Of a stretch of 64,000 bases of DNA, positions 55,554 through 64,000 are shown one piece after another (the stretch's first letter is position 1; every line of letters begins with the position of its first letter). The notes below the pieces were generated by a model. That model had not been told where the DNA came from and made no database searches. It saw nothing but the letters and a program-made list of their open reading frames with translations. The position numbers and the translations under genes are program-made. The stretch comes from Bradyrhizobium sp. B124 (GTDB lineage Bacteria; Pseudomonadota; Alphaproteobacteria; Rhizobiales; Xanthobacteraceae): the NCBI RefSeq assembly GCF_038967635.1, contig NZ_CP152413.1, positions 8,064,001 through 8,128,000 of the forward strand, written 5' to 3'.

Positions 55554-56293
55554 GAGACCATAATGATTGCACCTGCGCTTCGTGCCAATCATCCCCGTGG
55601 CTAGCTCGAATAGACATTGGTATGCATGGATGCGAGCGCAGTGGAAGGAGGTTGCCCAAGATCGGGTTCGTCGCAGAGCGCTGCGCGAGCTCACATCGAG
55701 ATGCGTCTTGTCGATATGGCCTCTCGGAGGAAACCCTGGTTTGGTCGGTGACCACCAGTCATTGAGTTGTGATTCTCCCAAGGAGAGCCTGGCGAGCGGT
55801 CCGTCATGCCCCCAGGCGGAGTGAGACGATGCTCGCTTGAGAGGAGTTCACCGAAACGAAAGCACTTCCGCTTTTGCAGGCGCTTCGCGGCCTAGCTACG
55901 GAGCAAAATAGATGAGGTGCCCGTGTGCAACGTCGATGGATAAAGTGGGATGCTCAATGGCGCCTGCAAAGCGGCGTCTGACTATAAGCCTCATACGCTT
56001 TCGGTTGCCGAAGCCCCGGCTCGCAACTTCTTGCGGTCGTTCGCTTTCGTCTGCCTCCAGCCGCACTCGCCGGTGGCGGGGAAATGCCGATGATTTGCTG
56101 GATCCGAGCCGAAAGCTTGCCGGTTTGCGGCGAGACTGGATGGGGCCGCAACGCCAGGAAGTCAACGTGTGCTGCGACCACCTGGGGCGGACCGGCGGCC
56201 TGCAGATCGACCTCTGAGGTCGCCAAGTCTTGATTCCGCATTCGCCCAATCTCGTCAGCCTGCGGATCGTTGCAACCCCGCCCGAATTCCAAA
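55554..56293. other. Gap between the dehydrogenase and the groESL terminator
   Basis: About 740 bases without a supportable gene. A TGGCACG half-site on the minus strand near 55580 lacks a -12 GC at the right distance and was not called. Confidence 0.45.
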
Positions 56294-56317
56294 GACCCTG
56301 GCATTGCTGCCAGGGTC
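56294..56317 (-). terminator. Rho-independent-type terminator of groESL
   Basis: GACCCTGGCA, loop TTGC, TGCCAGGGTC: a perfect ten-base-pair stem, followed on the minus strand by TTTGGAATT. It lies about 30 bases after the groEL stop codon. Confidence 0.8.
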
Positions 56318-56348
56318 GTGCATGTCATCGATGCTTTGAAGGGCTTGA

Positions 56349-58073
<1,725 letters not shown>

Positions 58074-58388
58074 TTAGGCGGCTTTCTTCTTGGAAAACAC
58101 GTCGGTGAGAACGCCCATGATGTCGCTCTCCTTCATGATCAACAGCTCCTGGCCGTCGATCTTGACCTCGGTACCCGACCACTTGCCGAACAGCACGCGG
58201 TCGTCGACCTGGACGTCGATCGGAATCAGCTTGCCGGTCTCGTCACGGCCGCCCGGGCCAACTGCGATGACTTCGCCCTGCGAGGGCTTTTCCTTGGCGG
58301 TGTCGGGAATGATGATGCCGCCAGCGCTTTTCTCTTCAGCGTCGATGCGCTTGACCACGACGCGGTCGTGAAGCGGACGGAAATTCAT
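58074..58388 (-). CDS. groES: Co-chaperonin GroES
   Basis: The 104-residue chaperonin 10: [20 protein letters not shown], the mobile loop [26 protein letters not shown] and C-terminal [17 protein letters not shown]. It caps the GroEL ring. The ATG at 58388 has GGAGG upstream (CAGGAGGCCTGC on the minus strand). A sigma-54 promoter lies 61-77 bases upstream. Confidence 0.98.
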   Translation of the reverse strand: MNFRPLHDRVVVKRIDAEEKSAGGIIIPDTAKEKPSQGEVIAVGPGGRDETGKLIPIDVQVDDRVLFGKWSGTEVKIDGQELLIMKESDIMGVLTDVFSKKKAA

Positions 58389-58448
58389 GCAGGCCTCCTG
58401 AGCATTTGAACGAGTTGACGATGGGCAGATTGTGAACAACCCAGTTAT

Positions 58449-58465
58449 AGCAAGAGACAGGCCAA
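58449..58465 (-). promoter_or_regulatory. Sigma-54 (-24/-12) promoter of groESL
   Basis: On the minus strand TTGGCCTGTCTCTTGCT has GG and GC ten bases apart and the consensus TTGCT. It lies 61 bases before the groES ATG. Confidence 0.85.
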
Positions 58466-58569
58466 AGATGAGGGGGCGATCCCTACCTGCAATTCTGCTG
58501 AATCACACGCATGGCCTCCGCATGTGTTCGTCCGGAAGCAAACGCCATCATGTACACAGCCCGCCAAGC

Positions 58570-58585
58570 TGTTGCGAAAATGACA
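58570..58585. promoter_or_regulatory. NifA upstream activator site
   Basis: TGTTGCGAAAATGACA is a perfect TGT-N10-ACA NifA site, about 105 bases upstream of the groESL -24 element, the usual distance. Together they indicate NifA control of this groESL copy. Confidence 0.8.
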
Positions 58586-58906
58586 TTGCGTTTCGTCAAA
58601 ACACATCGAGCCCAGGGTTACTCAACATTGCGCTGGCGGCCATTACACCTATCGAAGCACCGATTTTGACGACAGCCCGGGCAGCACATGATTGTTTCGT
58701 CTGATGGCTGCATTTAGCAGCTGACGCCGGCGAAGCGTGCAATGCACAAGGATCCATAAAGAGCTGCGCTCGATGAATGTGACCCTAACGCTGCACAACA
58801 AGTACGCCAACCATCCTGAAAAGTCAGGCTATGTTTCCGTGTAGGAAGCTGCCTGCTCTAAGAGAGCCATAATGTGCATTGTCCCTCTCCAGGAGTGACA
58901 CATCGC
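58586..58906. other. Gap between groESL and lptD
   Basis: About 320 bases after the lptD stop and upstream of the NifA site; no gene or terminator with a T-run recognised. Confidence 0.45.
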
Positions 58907-61411
58907 TCAAAAACTGACCGAATTTGCCCCGATCGTTCGTAGACCGATAGTGAGCAGGTAGGTCTTGTTCAGCACGGGCGGTGCCGAACCAACGGAGTAG
59001 TTGTAGGAACTTACGAAGTTCGCCGCCAGCACGAAGCAATCGTCGACATAGCCGCCGCCGAGAACATATTGATTGACCTTGTTGGTTTGGAGATCCCAAC
59101 GCGCCGAACCCGTCACCACCCAATTCGTGGCGACCTTCAGCGAACCGGAGGTCATGATACCCTCGCGGCGGGCCAGATAACCGAGTTCCGGCTGTGCGGC
59201 ATATTCGCCATACATCACGCTTGCAGACCAGCGCTCGAAGTTCGCGCTGGCCTGGGCCTCGAACCGGTTGATGTTCCAGGTCGCTTCGTCCATCCGCGAG
59301 CGGACGCTGAAGGTGTAGGTACGGTTGGGCGAATAGGCGACGCTCGCGACATAATCCGAGCGCGGGTTCTGCAGGCCGGAATCGATGCCGGTGTTGGTCA
59401 TATCGGCGACCGAATACGAATTCAGCCCGAACATCTGGTAGGACTGTCCGAACATCGTCTTGACACTGCCACCGCGATCGAACTGCGTGGTGGCCTGCAC
59501 GCCGACATTGGCGCGGCTGCCGCCCTCGACACGGTCGTAGCCGGAGAACTTGTCGACCGCGAACAGGTTGCTGGTGTCGAACACAAAGCTTTGTGCGTCC
59601 TCGTTAGGAAGCTTGCCGGCCTTGGGTTCGTCCGGCCGGATGATGACCTGCGCAATCGGCTCGACGGTGGTCGTGCCCCACGGCTGCACGTTGATGAAGG
59701 GGTAGCGGTATTCGAGGCCGACGGTCGGCATGAAGCGGACCGTCTGGGTATCGCCGACCGGCAGGAAGTTGGAAACGCCCGGCTGATTCGAGATGTCGGC
59801 GTTGATCGCATCGGCGCGGACACTGGCGAACGGCGTCCAGATCTGGCCGAGCGGGTCGGTGTAGGACTTGCGCCACTGCGCCTCGGCCGTCAGCCTTGTG
59901 TAGGTGCCTGGCATGCCGCGCAGCAGGCACTGCGACGGCAACCGCGCCATCGGATCGGCGGAGGCGGTCGTGCACAGGCTGTTGGTGTTGGCGGTCGTCG
60001 TGATCGGATCGAACACCGCGGTTTCGCGGGTCAGGTTGACGAAGTTCATCTTGTAGCTGAACTCGCCGCCCAGGACGTTGTTGTTGATCACGTTGTTGTA
60101 GTCGATCACGGGCGCGACCACCGGGACCTGGTTCTGGTTGCCCGAGTAGCTGAGGTAGTAGATCGCGCGCGCGTCAAAGAAGCTGCGATTGCCGACACCG
60201 GTCAGATAGAGCTGCGAGATCGCTTCGGTCGGCAGCGACAGGAACGAACCGAACGGATCCTTGTACTGGGCGAGCCGGTAGTCGGACATGAAGAAGTAGT
60301 CGAACAGCACGACGCCGTCCCAGCCCCAGACCCATTTGTCGTTCAGCGCGAACTGGCCCTTGGTGTCGACGCCCCAGCGGAACTGGCGGTCACCAGGCTG
60401 GCCCTTGAAGGCGTCCTGATCGATCTGGTCGATGCCGTAAAGCCGGATCTGATAGGAGCCGTCCGCGAAGCGCTGGCGGAATTCGGTCTGCAGCAGCACA
60501 CCCTGCTTCGAGGTGATGCGCGGACTGAAGGTCGCGTCCATGTCGGGCGCGATCGCCCAATAATACGGGATTTCGACGCCGTAGCCGAACGCCGTGTAGC
60601 TGGTGAAGCCCGGCATCAGGAAGCCGCTCTTGCGCTTCACGGTCGGATCGGGCGTCGAGAAGTAGGGCAGATACGCCATCGGAACGCCGAAGAATTCGAG
60701 CTGGGCGTTCTCGAAATACAGCATCTTCTCGGTCTGATTATGGATGATGCGCGCGCCCTTGACCTGCCAGAGCGGCGGCTTCTTCGGATCATCCTTACAG
60801 GGCGCGCAGGCGGTATAAACGCCGTTGTCGAACACCGTGTAATTGCCACTGGAGCGATCGGCGCGGGTCGCTGCCATCCGGGTCTGGTCTTCAGTATCGA
60901 CGCGCAGTGAATCGACGAAACCGTCACGGTAGTCGTCGCTGAGATCCATGATGTTGGCGTAGGTGATCCTGCCTTCCGCATCGGTCATGCGGACGTTGCC
61001 TTCGGCATGAAGACGCTTGGTCTTCTGGTCGTAGATGACCTTGTCGGCCTCCACGCTGGTGCCGTTATAGAACATCTGCACGTTGCCGACGGCCGAGATA
61101 TGCTGGTTGTTGTAGTCGTAATCGACCTCGATCGCCTGAACGAGTATGTGGTTGTCGTCGATCACGTTTGGCCGGGTAGCTCGCGGTTGATGTTGATTGT
61201 AGATGAAACCTTGCGCCCATGCGGCCGCGGGGGCAATAACGCCGCAAGCGGTCGCAATAACACCCGCGATGATAAGCATTAAGCCTCGGCGGCGAGCGAT
61301 CGCGCATATGCACTCCACGAGCTCAGCAAGGCATACCTGCCGACCGGGAGAAGCACCGCAACAATCCCAGCTAACGAGCGCGTCGTACGACCCACGCGAC
61401 AGCCCCATCAT
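58907..61411 (-). CDS. lptD: LPS-assembly outer membrane protein LptD (OstA), symbiosis-island copy
   Basis: LptD inserts lipopolysaccharide into the outer leaflet. The protein (about 834 residues from this start) has a signal region (ARRRG, then LMLIIAGVIATACGVIAPAAAWA). An OstA-type periplasmic domain follows (VEADKVIYDQKTKRLHAEGNVRMTDAEGRI), then the LptD barrel (FFGVPMAYLPYFSTPDPTVKRKSGFLMPGF, with a C-terminal strand ending ANSVSF). It appears complete. Start is uncertain: ATG at 61411 or 61408 has no ribosome-binding site, and ATG at 61279 lies inside the signal region but has GAGG. A sigma-54 promoter lies about 95 bases upstream. The codons look core-like and G+C-rich, suggesting a duplicate of the housekeeping gene recruited to symbiosis. 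Confidence 0.88.
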   Translation of the reverse strand: MMGLSRGSYDALVSWDCCGASPGRQVCLAELVECICAIARRRGLMLIIAGVIATACGVIAPAAAWAQGFIYNQHQPRATRPNVIDDNHILVQAIEVDYDYNNQHISAVGNVQMFYNGTSVEADKVIYDQKTKRLHAEGNVRMTDAEGRITYANIMDLSDDYRDGFVDSLRVDTEDQTRMAATRADRSSGNYTVFDNGVYTACAPCKDDPKKPPLWQVKGARIIHNQTEKMLYFENAQLEFFGVPMAYLPYFSTPDPTVKRKSGFLMPGFTSYTAFGYGVEIPYYWAIAPDMDATFSPRITSKQGVLLQTEFRQRFADGSYQIRLYGIDQIDQDAFKGQPGDRQFRWGVDTKGQFALNDKWVWGWDGVVLFDYFFMSDYRLAQYKDPFGSFLSLPTEAISQLYLTGVGNRSFFDARAIYYLSYSGNQNQVPVVAPVIDYNNVINNNVLGGEFSYKMNFVNLTRETAVFDPITTTANTNSLCTTASADPMARLPSQCLLRGMPGTYTRLTAEAQWRKSYTDPLGQIWTPFASVRADAINADISNQPGVSNFLPVGDTQTVRFMPTVGLEYRYPFINVQPWGTTTVEPIAQVIIRPDEPKAGKLPNEDAQSFVFDTSNLFAVDKFSGYDRVEGGSRANVGVQATTQFDRGGSVKTMFGQSYQMFGLNSYSVADMTNTGIDSGLQNPRSDYVASVAYSPNRTYTFSVRSRMDEATWNINRFEAQASANFERWSASVMYGEYAAQPELGYLARREGIMTSGSLKVATNWVVTGSARWDLQTNKVNQYVLGGGYVDDCFVLAANFVSSYNYSVGSAPPVLNKTYLLTIGLRTIGANSVSF

Positions 61412-61503
61412 AGCACTAATTTGAATCAATCGGACGAGGTCCCATCTGAACCGTTAAGGGGGCTGCGATCCGTCATCGACACAACGAAATGCCTCGCATC
61501 TGA

Positions 61504-61519
61504 AGCAATTGACGTGCCA
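61504..61519 (-). promoter_or_regulatory. Sigma-54 (-24/-12) promoter of lptD
   Basis: On the minus strand TGGCACGTCAATTGCT matches the RpoN consensus at every conserved position (TGGCACG, N4, TTGCT). It lies about 93 bases before the first lptD ATG. No perfect TGT-N10-ACA site was found within about 120 bases upstream. Confidence 0.85.
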
Positions 61520-62112
61520 TTGCATCTCTGGTGACGTCGGCGAACCCTGCCGTCGTACCGTAGGGTCTGCGACATTGACGTCTCAGATCGGACGCCGATC
61601 GCCGCGACAACAACATGAATTGTCAATGGTGACGATTCTCGAAGCTCCAGTCCGCGAAATCACCGCTGCCACACCGCACTCTCGGCCGGCGTTAACGCCC
61701 GTAAGCGAGATGGATACAATGCGCGTTGCTTTGCGAGTGACCCGCCTCGTGAAAGCAACCGGCTAAGGCAGTCGCGCCGCGTCTGCCATACCAGAAGCTA
61801 CTTCAGCATGCCGCTAGGTCGGGCCGGACGATCTCGCGCTCGTTGAGCACGTGTTCGCCCTCAGCGAACCTTCCTGAATTTCCGTCCGTCTTCTGGCCGG
61901 CTTTACTTCTGTGAAAAAGGCCAATTAGATGGGCGCGTTCTTAGCGGCCGAGAAAGCAATCAGTGGCCTTCAACTGCCGGTGCTGCGCCTGCGACGGGAT
62001 CGATGCTGTTTCACTTTGGACGCCAGAACTTGCATCGCCCAATAGCAAGCATCACCCATGTCTTCGGTTGCAGAAGCTCCTCTGGAAACGGTGGTTCCAA
62101 GGCAGGCTGAAC
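61520..62112. other. Gap upstream of lptD
   Basis: About 590 bases; short frames only. No gene, RNA or NifA site recognised. Confidence 0.45.
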
Positions 62113-62964
62113 TCAATAAAGGTCAAGACCCGATCCATGAGCGGCTATCATTATTGGAGCGCCACCATCATTGTTCGCCAGCAGACAACGGCTCATGATA
62201 CCATTCGTAGCCTTGGCGGCCCAGTCATCCGCAATGGATCGTTCGACGTTTATGCGAGGAAGTCCTGTGCCGGGATCGGCAGCCTCTTGGACGAAAGCGT
62301 CAGCCAGCGAATTCCGGAATCCGTCGATTGTTTCCGTGTCGGAGGGCGAGATCGCGCACGCCGCAGCTTTATTGTCTGCGTCCATATACACCTGAGGTCC
62401 AAAGGCATTGCGGCTGGCATTAAAGGCCATGATCAGGGTGTAGGTGATTTTGGTCCCGTTCGAGGATGTAAATGTATGGTTTCCGACGGAAGCGGGAGTG
62501 GCTATCAGGTCAAAATTTCCTAGCCCATCCGCAAAGAGTTTCGGACGCTGCTGCCCGAAAACTCCCGTTCCAGCAAATTCGGCAACTTGATCTTGCGCGC
62601 AGTGTTTTAGAATGTGACGAGTGCAGCTTGGTTGCTCATTGCTGCTCAGAGACTCCGGCCAATGACGAAGACACGAGAGTGCTGGAAAGCTGGCGGTAGC
62701 CAGCGGAGCATTGGGCCGATCGATACAGAAAAGGTCGACGACGGGGTTGGTCAGCACAAGACGTCGTTGCGAGTGCTTGAAATCCAAAATGTATAGCGCA
62801 AGGAACTTTGCTCGAGAACTTGTCGAACCACGGTCATTCGAGTCGGTGGCCGGCGCTCCAGGTATGCTGGCCACCAACATGGACGCGGCGGCGAGCAACT
62901 TCAATCCCGCGAGATACAGGTGCGGCAAACATTGGGATCGTGGAATCGGCCTATGTCCTGGCAT
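62113..62964 (-). CDS. Exported protein of unknown function
   Basis: A 283-residue frame starting MPGHRPIPRSQCLPHLYLAG with a signal-peptide-like stretch (AGLKLLAAASMLVASIPGAPA). A mature part with plausible globular composition follows: LFADGLGNFDLIATPASVGNHTFTSSNG, ALIMAFNAS-like ITYTLIMAFNASRNAFGPQVYMDADNK, DTETIDGFRNSLADAFVQEA and a Cys near the end (SRCLLANN). No family is recognised. The start at ATG 62964 was preferred over GTG 62979. It is the only long frame in this part with such composition. It could be a periplasmic or secreted protein; confidence that it is a gene is moderate. Confidence 0.5.
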   Translation of the reverse strand: MPGHRPIPRSQCLPHLYLAGLKLLAAASMLVASIPGAPATDSNDRGSTSSRAKFLALYILDFKHSQRRLVLTNPVVDLFCIDRPNAPLATASFPALSCLRHWPESLSSNEQPSCTRHILKHCAQDQVAEFAGTGVFGQQRPKLFADGLGNFDLIATPASVGNHTFTSSNGTKITYTLIMAFNASRNAFGPQVYMDADNKAAACAISPSDTETIDGFRNSLADAFVQEAADPGTGLPRINVERSIADDWAAKATNGIMSRCLLANNDGGAPIMIAAHGSGLDLY

Positions 62965-63832
62965 AGCTAAGAAGTCCACCGCCGATGGTGACGAGGCGAT
63001 CGCCGACGACTAATCGCTCCCCTCGCCAGTGGCCCAGATGTCACTACCCAAAAAACTGCCAAGGTCTTTGCTTCTCTCAAAAGCAAAACGACGTCGTACG
63101 TGAAACGTCACCACATCATCGCCCCGAAAGTCGGGTGACAATGCCCTGAACAAAAGCAAGTGCCGTGCCTCGTGCACAATACAGATTTGCGAATCCTTCG
63201 TGGTATGTGCGTGCGTTCGAGACATCGATACTGTCTCGAACCTGACAAATTCGATGCTAGTAGTCGGAATACGTGCACCAGCAACATTGAAAGCTCGCTG
63301 TTGCCGGTTGACCCGCTTTTTGGGGGGCGCGTATCCGTGCGAGGATTTCGGTGGTCATCCTTGAGCGGAGATCGGCCGATCTGGAGTTCGCCATCACGAA
63401 CGTTCCGCGTGAACTCGTTCCGCTCTAGGCCGAACAATCTATGACTGCGATTCTGAAAGATCGCGACTGCGCAGATTTGGAAGGGCAACGGTCAGCTGGC
63501 AGGATGAAATTTGGCTGGTCGCAACTGTGATCGAGGTAATTGGTCATTTTGGCGCGGGAGCGATTACTCTGTCCTCGATCGCTCCATCAAGGCGGCCAAC
63601 GGACAAAGTGCGGCGAAGCCGATCGTTCGACCGTCGGGACAGCACACCGGCATTCGCTATTCGATTCTCGTGCACGTCCCGATGTACCCGCTTCCTAGAT
63701 AGAACGGTCGTTGCAGGGCAATTGCTGCGGCTCCCGCTCCGACAGGCTCCCATTTGTGTCACGCCGTCCAGATGGCCATCACGGATAAAAGGGGCTGGGC
63801 CGGCATATGGATTATATACGTTGATATAAATT
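62965..63832. other. Gap with fragments
   Basis: About 870 bases. Minus-strand frames 63010-63225 (with ICIVHEARHLLLFRALSP) and 63108-63488 may be one broken gene; the HEARH motif faintly recalls a zinc peptidase. Nothing supportable. Confidence 0.35.
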
Positions 63833-64000
63833 GTGCCGGAGCGTCCGGCGTGTGATTGCGGGTTCGAGAAAGAGATTCAACCGATCGCCGCGCCCAAGGA
63901 ACAAGAACCTGTGTCATCTGTAGAAGTACATCAGCACATCGTCTCACTTCTTCAGAAGCCGAATCCGGTCATCTTGGATATCGGCTGCAATGACGGAACC
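63833..64000 (+). CDS. Methyltransferase-like protein, 5' end only
   Basis: A frame that runs off the window. It reads HQHIVSLLQKPNPVILDIGCNDG at its visible end, the beginning of a class I (FkbM-like) SAM-binding domain with motif I DIGCNDG. The start is uncertain: GTG at 63833 after a stop at 63827 is the earliest choice, with no clear ribosome-binding site; GTG at 63911 is another. The remainder lies beyond the window. Confidence 0.5.
   Translation, partial: MPERPACDCGFEKEIQPIAAPKEQEPVSSVEVHQHIVSLLQKPNPVILDIGCNDGT

Noticed and set aside
55571..55590. A sigma-54 promoter upstream of the acyl-CoA dehydrogenase
   Set aside because: TGGCACG is present on the minus strand, but no GC occurs ten bases after the GG, and the site lies almost at the ATG.
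59069..60910. A 613-codon plus-strand frame antisense to lptD
   Set aside because: It mirrors the G+C-rich third positions of lptD, has Arg/Ala/Val-rich composition and no domain; lptD explains the sequence fully.

Overview
The window is a piece of a Bradyrhizobium-type symbiosis island. The diagnostic evidence is the gene order nolA, nodD2, nodD1 (leftward), a nod box, then nodY-A-B-C-S-U-I-J, nolO, nodZ, fixR-nifA and fixA (rightward). Further right lie a NifA/sigma-54-type groESL pair, a type III effector gene (nopT) with a TtsI box, insertion-sequence debris and many decayed genes in long gene-poor gaps. Most genes have moderate G+C with island-like codon use. groEL, lptD and the M20 peptidase look more G+C-rich, like core chromosomal genes.

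Layout. 1-3 kb: IS3-type orfA remnant, frameshifted branched-chain amino acid binding-protein pseudogene, MerR regulator nolA. 3-6.5 kb: a small conserved gene and two nodD genes. 6.5-17.7 kb: nod box and the Nod-factor operon (core NodABC, N-methyl/carbamoyl NodSU, export NodIJ, carbamoyl NolO, fucosyl NodZ). 18.4-23.1 kb: a RegR box and sigma-54 promoter in front of fixR-nifA, then a sigma-54 promoter in front of fixA. 23.2-27.1 kb: an unusual diiron-oxidase/GFA fusion, a 2-oxoglutarate oxygenase and a convergent PGM1-like ATP-grasp ligase. 27.2-38.5 kb (leftward): acyl-CoA ligase, M20 carboxypeptidase, flavin reductase, a TrpD paralogue with an altered PRPP loop plus two coupled small genes, and a three-gene biotin-dependent acyl-CoA carboxylase. 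38.5-45.8 kb: accessory, mostly decayed DNA with nopT and tts boxes.

46.1-53.7 kb: a tight rightward operon encoding a methionyl-tRNA-synthetase-like enzyme, an MFS exporter, a lysine/ornithine N-hydroxylase, a cupin, a DAO-type flavoenzyme, an alanine racemase and a methyltransferase. The first, third, fourth and fifth are the full set known from bacterial hydrazine (N-N bond) biosynthesis. A sigma-54-type promoter lies about 310 bp upstream. This is the best candidate for an undescribed system here: a natural-product pathway on a symbiosis island, possibly switched on by NifA in nodules. A convergent acyl-CoA dehydrogenase follows. 56.3-61.5 kb: groESL with sigma-54 promoter, NifA site and terminator, then an extra LptD (LPS-assembly porin) with a consensus-like sigma-54 promoter. 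The end holds an unknown exported protein and the start of a methyltransferase.

A 29-bp motif recurs six times, always in the same orientation and mostly upstream of leftward genes (nolA, nodD2, the trpD operon and others). A partial inverted version precedes fixR. It may be the operator of a MerR-type regulator such as NolA. All statements rest on reading the sequence and translations; no database search was run.
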